From: Lophium mytilinum
Taxonomy: Eukaryota > Ascomycota > Dothideomycetes > Mytilinidiales > Mytilinidiaceae
Direction: 5' to 3'
Length of the DNA stretch: 64,000 bases
Assembly: GCA_010093605.1 (NCBI GenBank)
Contig: MU004198.1
Span: 502,456 to 566,455, forward strand
Shown here one piece after another: positions 45,929 through 55,320 of the stretch. Made by a program: the position numbers and the translations under genes. Each line of letters starts with the position of its first letter. Position 1 is the first letter of the stretch. The notes beneath the pieces are model-generated. The model saw nothing but the letters and a program-made list of their open reading frames with translations. It did not search any database and was not told the DNA's origin.

Positions 45929-46739
45929 CTAGCATACCCATCCGCCGTCAATTATCTGTACAGTACCAGTGATGTATTGCGTCTCATCACAAAGCAACCA
46001 CGTAATCAACGACGCGACTTCCTGCGGCAGTCCTTTCCTCATAATCTGACATTTCCAGACCTGTTCTCCGCCTCTCGCAGCCACAGATTTCTGCTGCATT
46101 GGACCCTCAATCATGCCACTAGCTAGAATTAGATTCCATTGCAGATAGATGTCAATGTACAACTTACGGTGCGATACAGTTGATCCTAATTTCTCTCTCT
46201 CCAACTTCTTTCGCCGCCGTCCTGCTCAACCCAATTACCGCGTGCTTACTCGCCGTGTATGCCGCATTCTTCGGAAACCCAATCACCCCACAAATACTCG
46301 CCGCGTTGACCATACTCCCCTTATCCTTCATCTGCGCCAGCTGAGCCCGCATGCAATACATAACCCCATGCAGGTTAACATCGAGGACGAAGTTCCAGTC
46401 CTCGTCGTTCAGATCCTGAACTCGTTCCTTGTTGATGACTTTGGGAACCACCCCGGCTAGGTTGACAGCGCCATCTAGCTGGCCGAATGCTTCGACTGTC
46501 TTCGCGATCCAGGAGTTGACTGCGGCGCTAGAGCGCACGTCTACGACCGTGGAGAGGACTTTGCCGGTGCTGACGGCTTCGATCTCTTTCGTCTTTTCGG
46601 CGAGCGCGTCGGCGGAAATGTCGCAGATTGAGAGGTGAGTTCCTTGCCGGGCGAGTAAGAGGGCGGTTTGGAAGCCGATGCCTGAGGCGCCGCCTGTGAG
46701 GGCAATGACTTTGCCTTTGATGTCGTAGTCGACAGGCAT
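45929..46739 (-). CDS. Short-chain dehydrogenase/reductase, cluster gene 4
   Basis: Classical SDR. The ATG at 46739 begins MPVDYDIKGKVIALTGGASG; a 90-base upstream in-frame extension (to 46829) looks like leader. Cofactor motif TGGASGIG, then the NNAG position as NLAGVV, active-site AASICGVIGF with YTASKHAVIG, and RINCIAP. One 45-base intron (about 46121-46165) leads to ASGMIEGPMQQKSVAARGG, and the C terminus ends YITGTVQIIDGGWVC. About 255 residues. The NLAG variant is common in fungal pathway SDRs. Convergent with the aldo-keto reductase (214 bases) and divergent from the alcohol dehydrogenase. Confidence 0.9.
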
Positions 46740-47506
46740 GATGATGAGACTGTTTGGAGTGGCAAAAAGAGCTCTTGGAAGGTACGAATGTGATAAAATT
46801 GACGTCGGGAAGCTATCGGATAGTAGCAAGATAAAAAGTGGTGGCCTTCAAAACAGCATTATGTCAAACAAAGCTGATTATTCTCTGCATCAGGCTACCG
46901 TAATCGGACAACCCGCAGTACTCCTAATTCCAAGCTCTCGCGTCCTATCTTCCACATCAGCCGGAAAAGCTGATACGTATTGTGTGGAGAAGTACACCCG
47001 CACAGCCAGGCACCTCCGCATGTCTCCTTTGCCGCAACTCTCCCGTCCAGACTTCCAGGAGGAACGGAGGGGCCGAAGTCATGAGTTCTGTTGGACGCGT
47101 AGGAGGGGTTTATGAAGCAGTCATGAGTTGAAAGCATATGCGGGGTTAATGCAAGGCTCCACAATTCAAGCTAGCGCTAGTGTCTACTGTAGTGTAGATC
47201 TAGTGAACGTGTTATCGATAGCCGTTCGTAGAGTGTGGGGTAGCGGGGAAGTGGATCGCGAGGCTGACTTACCCCTGTCTCTCACGTTGGAGAATGATAT
47301 CCGGCATAAAGGGGCTGGGAGCGAGTGGGGGCAATATTGGAGTAGCCCAGACCAAGGCGCATGTGAGGCGCCGACCAATTCACGGGGAGCATCCTAGCAT
47401 ATCCGCCTTTAGCATTCGTTCCTAGCCCGTAGGTAATTTACACCATGCGTCCGTAACATGAACTGAGAAGGCTCTACGCAATTTACCCTACGATTGATAT
47501 TTCAGG
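46740..47506. promoter_or_regulatory. Divergent promoter D2 (SDR / ADH)
   Basis: A 767-base bidirectional promoter. No gene supported within it. Contains the shared cluster element listed separately at 47137-47147. Confidence 0.5.
47137..47147 (+). promoter_or_regulatory. Candidate Mig1/CreA-like site in D2
   Basis: TATGCGGGGTT, identical over 11 bases to a site in promoter D4 and over 10 bases to a site in D3. GCGGGG fits the CreA consensus SYGGRG; the preceding CATAT is mostly A/T, as in Mig1 sites (WWWWTSYGGGG). Confidence 0.5.
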
Positions 47507-48659
47507 ATGATGAAAGCAGCGCAATGGGATCCGGTTCGCTTCCCTTCACTGAGTCAATACGAATTCCTATTAACACTCGCTGCAGTCCCAGAAAAAGGTC
47601 GTAGTCAACTCGATTCCAATACCCTCGCCGGCAGATAACCAATTTCTTGTAAAGATTGGATCTGCCTCGTTATGCCACAGCGATTTCATGTCTATGGCTA
47701 TGCCGCACAAGGAGCCCATCACTATCGGCCATGAAGGTGCTGGATACATCGACAAGCTACACCCATCCGCTGAGAACAAAGGCTTCAAAGTTGGCGACGC
47801 TATTGGCTTTACATATATCATTGATTGTTGCTTTGAATGTGAGGGCTGCAAGGTCCATAACAACCACTGCCTGGTACAAGAGAGCCACACGCAAGGGTTC
47901 ACTGCACCGGGACTATTCGCGGAGTATGCGCTGGTGGACTATCATAGTGCGATTCTACTACCTGATTCTCTCTCTGTGAAGACGGCGTCCCCTATGTTCT
48001 GCGCGGGCATCACAGGTACTGATTCTCTCATTGAATGTCAACAAGAAACCTCGAAAGATGCAATGCTGATATTCTATATAGCATTCCATTGCGTCGACTC
48101 TTGCCACCTCCAACCAGGCCAATGGCTCGTCATCATCGGCTGCGGTGGTCTCGGGCAACTAGCAACTCAATACGCAAAAGCGATGGGTATTCGCGTCGTC
48201 GGCGTCGACATCAACGATGACATCCTCGCAACAGTGAAGCGGCAAGGTGCGGACGCAGTCTTCAATTCCATCACGAACCCAAACTACGTAGACGAAGTGA
48301 AAGCATTCATGGACCGGGGCCCGAATAAGGGCGCTGATGCTGTGGCAGTTTTCTCCGCTGCAGATGCCGCCTACAGGAGCGCTCCGCCGCTGGTGAAGCT
48401 GGGAGGTATGATCATGGTTGTGGGTTTGCCAAAGAACGGAGTAACGTTTGATGCTCTGGATATTGCGAGAGGCACTTTCCAAGTCAGAGGAGATAGTACG
48501 GGAACTCCAGACCGGATGAAGAAGGCGATAGACTTCTCGGCGAAGCATGGCATCGCGTCAGAAGTGGAAGTATATCCTAGTTTAGAGAGCGTGAATGATA
48601 TGGTGGAAAAGATGAGAAGAGGAGAGAGCACGAAGAGGATGGTAGTTTCATTTGATTAG
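47507..48659 (+). CDS. Zinc-dependent alcohol dehydrogenase (MDR family)
   Basis: Medium-chain dehydrogenase oxidising or reducing an alcohol/aldehyde with NAD(P). Exon 1 is tiny: MMKAAQWDP (a second ATG at 47510 is possible). A 52-base intron follows, then SQKKVVVNSIPIPSPADNQF and SASLCHSDFMSM, with the catalytic-zinc Cys; the GHEGAG motif supplies His and Glu. The structural-zinc lobe is CFECEGCKVHNNHC. A second intron (about 48017-48080) joins CAGIT to AFHCVDSCHLQPGQWL. The nucleotide-binding loop is GCGGLGQLATQYAKAMG, ending VVGVD. The frame ends at 48657-48659 with KRMVVSFD. About 340 residues, close to yeast ADH. Convergent with the P450, only 78 bases between stops. Confidence 0.92.
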
Positions 48660-48737
48660 ACTATAACAAGACATGTCTATATTCCGCCTAGATGAAATGA
48701 GTGCTGCGTTTCTCGTGCTTCAACATTGACCAATGCT

Positions 48738-50771
48738 CTAAAATGTCCTTGGCCTTAACTTCAACTTCAGCGATGGCTTGATCCAGTTATTGTACACCAC
48801 CATGTTCTTGTAATCGCCCACTGGGTTCCAGATCTCGTTCTTCCCGTACATTTCCACGTCGTTATGCCACAGAAGCTTACCCACTAGACTTATTAGCAAA
48901 CGGACATGAATAGAGCGTCAAAAATAACTCACTGATTAGTCTCATTTCCATGTACGATAGACTAAAGGGAAGCAGTCAGTGATTGATCAAAAGTCGTTGA
49001 CAAGGGACAGTGACGTACTTTCGCCCGATGCACCCTCTAGGCCCCAGTGAAAATGCATTACTTGCTCCCAACTTATCTGTAGGATTCTCTCTATCAAACC
49101 AGCGCTCCGGGCGGAAGACATATGGGTCTTTGAAGTTTCTTTCAGAGTGTGTCGCCGCCCAATTGCAGACAGAAACGGTTGTCTTTTGAAGTGAAAGTCA
49201 GCATAATGCCGTTCAAGCTCACGACCAAGATGAAAGGAAGGAAACACTCACTCCTTCAGGAATGAAGTGCCCACAAATGGTATCACCTCCCGCTGGTACC
49301 GTTCTCACGAATCCGATCGGGGCTGACGGAAACATTCTGAGGCCTTCGTCGATCACGGCTGTCATATAGGGCAGTTTGACGAGGTCTTCGAAGTTGAGGT
49401 CGCCGTCGGACTTGAAGTTTGATCGAATTTCATCCGTTAGCGTGTGTAGGATGTGCCGATTCTCCGGGCGTGTTATGAGATTGAAGAGACCTGTGAGGAA
49501 GCCAGCGGTGGTTTCCGTTCCAGCAATACTGCAAGTATGTGAGACTATGAAGCTTTGCATAGGATGCCGACTTACATGAACAGCGCGCCATTCACAATCA
49601 CCTCGTTGAGATTCAGTTCACCCTTATCTTGTTGTTTCATTACATAGTACAAGAAGTCCTTGTTTGGGTTATTTGTTTGCTCTATGCGTCTGCAAAGCCG
49701 CGATGGTCAGTAAAGCCTCACCATTCACGAATCACGGTGTTCCACTCACTTCAAGATTTTCTCTCGACTAGTATCCAGATGCTTTTGCCTCGTCTCGCTG
49801 ATTCGGCCAGGTATGCAAGACTGGAGGAATGTCTGCAGCGGACTACCGGCCGTTGCGACTCTCCGGGTGGCTTGCTCAATTGCTCCAGCCTTGATTGATT
49901 CACTGATGAGGGGAACCCAGTATCTGAAGTCCTCTACACCACATTAATTACTGAAGAACAGTCATCTCAAAGGAAACTTACTATTTGTAAGGCAGCCAAA
50001 AGGTTCGCCCAACGCCAGTTCTCCGATGACATCGAAAGTGGTGTACGCGAACCAATTCGTTACATCTACGATCCCGTCCTTGGCTGCAAATTCTTTCATC
50101 TTGTCTGAGAAGATGTTGATGTACTTCATGACGAGATACTCCTGCTCTAGCAAAGCTTTGGTCGAGAAAGCATGAGACAAGGCCCGTCGTTGGCGGGCGT
50201 GATCTACATCATTCGCCATTGTTATGGAAGAGACGCCCGGGACCGCTGCTATGGATCCAACGTGGATAGGATCTGATTTAGTATTAGGTATGGAACCTGT
50301 CGCTGATAGTTTTGATATCCGCACCTTTGTGAAAATTTTTATGGCCTGGACGGCTGCCGTAGATGTCCTTCCATGCCGCTTCTTCGTCAAAGCAGAGTTC
50401 ATTCGGCGACACGCGGACTATAGGGCCAAAGTTGTCATGCGCAGATTTCATGAAGAATGGTATGCGGCCGCGGAGAAGGCTGATTGTGATTGGAATCTGC
50501 CATGCATCATTAACATCTTTTTGGGACTGAGCTGCGAGCTGGCACGTTTTGCGGTACTCACTGGAGAGATTCGTGCTAAGAAAGGACCTGGATATTTCGC
50601 AAGGGGATGAAAATAGAGCCGGTATATTACAACTACAGCATAATACACGAAGACCTGATCTGAATCAGCTTAAATTATTCTTATTCGGAGAGTTGAACTC
50701 ACACAGCTGCCAAATAATATTGCAAGAGTGTTACCGAAAGGCGCATTTTCCGTTTCACTCAAGACCGCCAT
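48738..50771 (-). CDS. Cytochrome P450 monooxygenase, ten exons
   Basis: ER-anchored haem monooxygenase; family not assigned. The ATG at 50771 lies on a small first exon (MAVLSETENAPFGNTLAILF); an intron then leads to VFVYYAVVVIYRLYFHPLAK and YPGPFLARIS, together giving the membrane anchor and proline-rich hinge. Further exons read FFMKSAHDNFGPIVRVSPNE, HVGSIAAVPGVSSITMAND, DVTNWFAYTTFDVIGELALG and KDFRYWVPLISESIKAGA. The I-helix is IAGTETTAGF, the ExxR motif is in DEGLRMFPSAP, PERW is in VFRPERWFD, and the haem Cys is in FSLGPRGCIGRN. The last exon ends SLKLKLRPRTF with the stop at 48738. I traced nine short introns, each frame-preserving, so the gene looks intact, about 490-500 residues. 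Divergent from the EthD gene. Confidence 0.92.
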
Positions 50772-51230
50772 GGTATGAAAACTTCCGAAGGATTGACTTT
50801 GGAAAGAAATCTGGCTAAGGAAATGGTTCTCTAAGATATATGCTATTTAATTAGAAATATCCGATCTTGAGTAAGTTGTAATGAACTATAAAAGAAGCCC
50901 GCACTACCACTACATTCTTGACGGCCAACAATGTCAATAAGTTCAGAAAACAACGACTACGTGAAATAAAGTCGGAAGACTGCCGAGCTTCCCCGTTGCC
51001 CCAGTGGGGACCCCGCATATTGTTGGAAGTCACACTTCCGGAAATAGTTCTCCACTCCAGCCGTGCCAGGGCGCATAATCATTCTGACCAATCAAGTGCG
51101 CCTACCTTTGATGGCCAATGACTACTACTTTACGGGCATATCACTTTTGCATGCGAATATTGATTGCAAGGACTTTGAAGCTTCCGTCGAGATCGTACGA
51201 AATCTAAACTTGCGCGAAATATTCACTACA
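50772..51230. promoter_or_regulatory. Divergent promoter D3 (P450 / EthD)
   Basis: A 459-base bidirectional promoter with the shared element on the minus strand at 51010-51019. Frames within it are short and motif-free. Confidence 0.5.
51010..51019 (-). promoter_or_regulatory. Candidate Mig1/CreA-like site in D3
   Basis: On the minus strand AATATGCGGGGTCC; the core TATGCGGGGT is the same 10-mer as in D2 and D4. With AATAT ahead of GCGGGG it fits the Mig1 consensus WWWWTSYGGGG exactly. Confidence 0.5.
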
Positions 51231-51771
51231 ATGACTACCTCTCAACCACCGAAGTACATAAAAGTTTCTCTCATGCTCAAGAAGAGAGATGAAGTGACGG
51301 ATGAATTCTTTCACCAGTATTGGCGGGGCAATCATGTTGACCTCGCTATGGCAAATCAGAAATTCATGGAGAAGGTGGTTCGATACAATCAGGTGAACTT
51401 TCTCTTAGCTCTTCGATTCCTACTCGAGACAGGTCGACTAAACAACCGGTCCCTGGCTAATCTGGAGTCCATTATAGTGGCACACAAGCCCTGACCTGAA
51501 GAAACAAGCCGCAGCATTTGGGATCCCAGTGCCTGACTATGACGGGATAGCGGAGGTCTGGGTCAAAAGCATAGAGGATTGGGTAGAAATAGTATCGGAC
51601 CCCGCTTTTATTGAGACGATTGCACGTAAGTACTCGGTCTCTTGCTCATTCGCAGGCTTCTTGCAATTTCTAACGTCCTGGAAAGCGGATGAAGCGGTGT
51701 TCATAAAGGCGCCGATTAGCATAGCCTTAGGCTACGATGAAACTGTGATTGGGGAGAAAGCACCTCAATGA
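51231..51771 (+). CDS. EthD-domain protein (dimeric alpha/beta barrel)
   Basis: Small protein of the EthD family; fungal relatives include dehydratases and decarboxylase-like tailoring enzymes of polyketide and anthraquinone pathways. ATG at 51231: MTTSQPPKYIKVSLMLKKRD, then EFFHQYWRGNHVDLAMANQK, the EthD start with its conserved Trp, His and Asp. An intron (about 51393-51477) joins RYNQ to WHTSPDLKKQAAAFGIPVP, then DGIAEVWVKSIEDWVEIVSD. A second intron (51628-51690) restores FIETIAPDEAVFIKAPISIA and the end GYDETVIGEKAPQ. About 130 residues, right for a single EthD unit. Its role in this pathway is unknown. Confidence 0.85.
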
Positions 51772-52064
51772 ATGGCCTAATTTCCACTATGCATAAACTT
51801 ATGCGTTCTGTCTGTTCTCAAAGACCTCGGAGAGTTCCCCAAGTAGCGGCAAATCCATGTGCCTATGCCTTTGACTAAGTGCTGTATCTAGTGATGTGAA
51901 ATCAGTTAGATTAGTCCCGATGAAAGGAAATTCCAGCAGGGCTTACATTTACGATGGAGGCACTCTCACTTGATGTTTGCTAGCCAAATCGTGCTAACAT
52001 GGTTATATATTTCCCATCCTCGAAACGTGATCAATAGGTGCGTTACTACCGCTAGAAGTCCCCT

Positions 52065-52862
52065 TTACCTATCATAAGCTGCCAAAATTTCGTCAAAATA
52101 CTGCTTCGTGCGATCCTTGAGGTCTGGGTGCGTAGCCACCCACGCCGCGTCCTCCTTTACTCCCCTAACAATCTTCTCTGCAACCTCACTCGGTGGGATC
52201 CTTCTCGCCTCTCTTTTCTTGACCTCCACAGCAAGCGGCTCTCCGAACCTCTCGGGTCGACTCCTCTCGCTCTTCATAATATCCGTCTGCGTCCCAGCCA
52301 CGATGACCGTCGTGACACCAACACCATGGCCAGCAGCTTCTGGCCTCATGGCTGACCCAAGAGCATGTACCGCCGCTTTGGCGGACGTATACGGGCCATG
52401 TTGCGTGACCCAATTCGGCACCAGACCTGCCTGTGAGCCTGTGAGGACAATATGCCCGCTGCCGCGCTTGACCATGTCCGGGTAGAAAAGTTGGATACAA
52501 TTCGTAGTGCCGTCCAGAACCACTCCATACACCCATTTCCAGTCTCCCTCCCGATGCAAGTGGAAGTCCCCACTCGTGGTCACGCCGGCGTTGCAAACCA
52601 GCAAGTCGACAGCACCCAATGCTTTCGTAATTTCGGCGTGGAGATCTTTGACAGATGCTAGATCGGAAACGTCGCATACGAGAGGCAGAACTTCTGGAGA
52701 ACCTGCTGAGCGGACTTGGGTGGCAGCAGCTTCTAGGCGGTCCATGTTGGTGGAGGCGAGGACGATTTTCATGCCTTCGGCAGCCAGTTGGAGGGCTAGG
52801 GCTAGACCAATGCCGGTGGCACCGCCCGTGATTAGAGCGACTTTGCCTTTGAGGTCTTTCAT
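52065..52862 (-). CDS. Short-chain dehydrogenase/reductase, cluster gene 8
   Basis: Single exon, 265 residues. MKDLKGKVALITGGATGIGL gives the TGxxxGIG motif, CDVSDLASVKDLHAEIT the Asp pair, LLVCNAGVTTSGDF the NAG motif, and HIVLTGSQAG with GPYTSAKAAVHAL the active-site Ser, Tyr and Lys. The C-terminal VEVKKREARRIPPSEVAEKI resembles SDRs of the 3-oxoacyl reductase/YqjQ-like type. The lack of introns contrasts with the other SDRs of the cluster. Convergent with the EthD gene (293 bases) and divergent from the gene at 53394. Confidence 0.92.
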   Translation of the reverse strand: MKDLKGKVALITGGATGIGLALALQLAAEGMKIVLASTNMDRLEAAATQVRSAGSPEVLPLVCDVSDLASVKDLHAEITKALGAVDLLVCNAGVTTSGDFHLHREGDWKWVYGVVLDGTTNCIQLFYPDMVKRGSGHIVLTGSQAGLVPNWVTQHGPYTSAKAAVHALGSAMRPEAAGHGVGVTTVIVAGTQTDIMKSERSRPERFGEPLAVEVKKREARRIPPSEVAEKIVRGVKEDAAWVATHPDLKDRTKQYFDEILAAYDR

Positions 52863-53393
52863 GGTATTAGGAATGAAGACGAAGAAGTGGGAATGATAAA
52901 TGTGACAGCGTTAGAATGATTGAAAGTTTGTGATTGTTGATGACGAGACGTGTCTCGCGCGTCTAAGAACTCATTAGAATACACATGCATATCGACCTAC
53001 AACCGAATCTAGCATGCTGTCGAAGTGGAAATCGACAGCCGAACCCCACCATGTTGACATCCTATCCGAATCTGTTAGAAGACCAGCATTTCGAGTGTCG
53101 ATGGTCAGGAGTTCGACGGAAGGAGGCCGGATTAAAATGAGGAGCGCTAAATATTTATGCGGGGTTGAAGAGCTCCACTTAAACTTGCCAGCCTCTCCTA
53201 TCTCCAGCACGTGTTGGCAAAACATACCCGCGGGTCGACGTTCCGCTGTCATTCTTTGAGTACTCGCGGGTTATGAATCTCTTCATCTCAGACGCGTTCC
53301 CGCGTATATATCAAAGGTCATTCATTCCGTCGAACCTGCATTGGCATCACTGTACGACTCTATTCATCAGCAAACACTCACCCAAAGCCCACC
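52863..53393. promoter_or_regulatory. Divergent promoter D4 (SDR / barrel protein)
   Basis: A 531-base bidirectional promoter holding the shared element at 53156-53166 and a palindrome CCCGCGGG at 53227-53234. No gene supported inside. Confidence 0.5.
53156..53166 (+). promoter_or_regulatory. Candidate Mig1/CreA-like site in D4
   Basis: ATATTTATGCGGGGTTGAAG: TATGCGGGGTT preceded by an A/T tract. TTTATGCGGGG fits the Mig1 consensus WWWWTSYGGGG exactly, and the 11-mer equals that in D2. Confidence 0.55.
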
Positions 53394-54252
53394 ATGGCCG
53401 ATCCAGCCGTAGTCAAAGGCCCAGGCATGCTCTGGGTCATGTCTTCAATTTCACGCCCAGATATCATGGATGAGAAGACCTACATGAAGTGGTATGACGA
53501 AGACCACATTGCGGAGATCATGGAAACCAGCGGCATTCAGACCGCGTATCGCTACAAAGACGTGGACATCGGCAAAGTCGACAAGCCATATCTGGCATTT
53601 TATCCGATGAAAGACTTGGCCTTCACAACAGGGGAAGATTTCAAGAAGATCAGAGTGAAGAGCGACCTTTTACCAGGTTCGAGACTCTGCTACGATCTTG
53701 CGGACATCGATGTGAGGTATGTGGGCCTGGTTGGGAAGACCGAGTACGCGGTGCCAAAGAAAGGTGAGAATCTGCTATGTGCAACACGTTCTGGAAGAGT
53801 ATACTTATTATTGTCTAGAAAGCGCACCGTACGTCCTTCTTGCGGGCATATACCCGTCAGACGACACCCCAGAGTCAGAAGTCGAGAAGTATTACGACGA
53901 GGTATTTATCATAGCTTGATCGACTCCATGCAGGATTTGACATTTCATTCTGTAGCAAATCAAGGAGCTGTCAAAAGCAAAAGGCTACATGCGCAGCACT
54001 CGCTTCAAGTTGCTCTACGCAAGGTCTAATGCTCAGTCAAGAGCACTCAAAGGTCTTCCTACGACCGATACGCCACCACCAGAGCCACCAACCAGGATGG
54101 TTCTACACGAGTTTTCCGAAGAGCCAGATTCTGGGATCAGAGACAAGCTACGGACGGATAAGTCCAATAAGATTGTAGCCGATGCAAAAGAGACGGAGGC
54201 GATTCTCTACAAGTTGGTCGTCGCTCATGGTCGGAAAAACTTCTTTGAATGA
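53394..54252 (+). CDS. EthD-like/stress-type barrel protein, cluster gene 9
   Basis: Unnamed fungal protein with the look of a duplicated dimeric alpha/beta barrel. From 53394: MADPAVVKGPGMLWVMSSIS, then TYMKWYDEDHIAEIMETSGI, whose WYDEDHI segment recalls EthD and related barrels. Introns (about 53764-53819 and 53904-53955) join AVPKK to ESAPYVLLAGIYPSDDTPES, and KYYDE to QIKELSKAKGYMRSTRFKLL. The C-terminal tail is polar, ending LVVAHGRKNFFE at 54252. About 250 residues. I infer a small-molecule isomerase, lyase or decarboxylase role from fold and context only. Last member of the strictly alternating set. Confidence 0.75.
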
Positions 54253-55320
54253 AATCTCGGCCTTCGTTGCACGCTTTTCTTCCTTTCTTCGAAGTAGGAT
54301 GCTACTATGTGAAATTGTTAGTGCGTTTCATCTTCTTCTCCGTATCGAGCTCTCCAACGAAGGACTTTGCCGTAATCTCATTCACGGTCGGCGAGCGGAG
54401 CTTCTAGATCCGCAAAGTCGGCAGAGCCATGGTCAAAGGTTCTAGATAAGTGAGATCATATTCAACTCAAAGTTTAGCTTACTCGTCATGACCTGGACAA
54501 CTAATCTTTGCGATCCCGATCGGTGTTTAACCTCATTAGTACCTAAGAGTGGAGATGGAAGGACCATTGAGCACCAGCCCGAAGCTAGAGAGTACTAGTA
54601 CGGCTCCCTGCGTATATTTTGCTTACCATGTCACTAGTTCCTGGTTGTAAAAATTTCAACGAGGTCATAGAGACCCTTCTTATGTCATGCTACGTCCGAA
54701 ATTGAACGAATCATCTTCCGCATCATAGTTTCAATTCTAAGAAACCTGTTTCGAGATGAAACTCACGCTTACCAACACCTCGACCGAAAATTGAACCATC
54801 AGTCGTGATTGTGGGGTATGTGGGGCGCACGAGGGTCGGGCTGCGGTCTGGCTATGGAGCCTAACGAGACCCTATTTTATCTACACCCCCCTCTTTTGCA
54901 CGTGAGCTACTACTCAGGAACTTTGTTGATCAGCGCAGAAAACTTTGTGGGACGATTCTCCTTCTTTTGGGCATTCATCCACGAACTTCTCTTCTCATTC
55001 AAATTATTTTCATCGCCGAGCAGAGAAACTAAGAGGATAGCTTTATGGCAGGGCCCAGCAATTTTAGCCCAGGTAATATGTCCAGGGCTTCTATCGAAGA
55101 TCAAAAAGCGTAGTACCATTTGTGTGGCATAGCTTTAACGTCATGATATCTTCTAGTCCCACGGTAGTCCGCTCATATCAAGCTTCGTCATTTGCCCGCC
55201 CTGGAGCTGTGATGTGGGCCATGATATCTCATATGCTTTCAACTTATTTACTTCCGAGAGTCCCGCAGGCTCGATCTTCTCTATCTCGTTGACTGGTTTC
55301 GCTCCCAAAGCATCGGCAGC
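54253..55320. other. Intergenic region upstream of the DHA1 transporter
   Basis: About 1.07 kb. A plus-strand frame at 54809-55132 (107 residues) has no motif and is not called. No shared cluster element was found here, which weakens the case that the DHA1 transporter is co-regulated. Confidence 0.35.

Noticed and set aside
54809-55132. 107-codon plus-strand frame
   Set aside because: Motif-free and ends just before the DHA1 leader; more likely chance.
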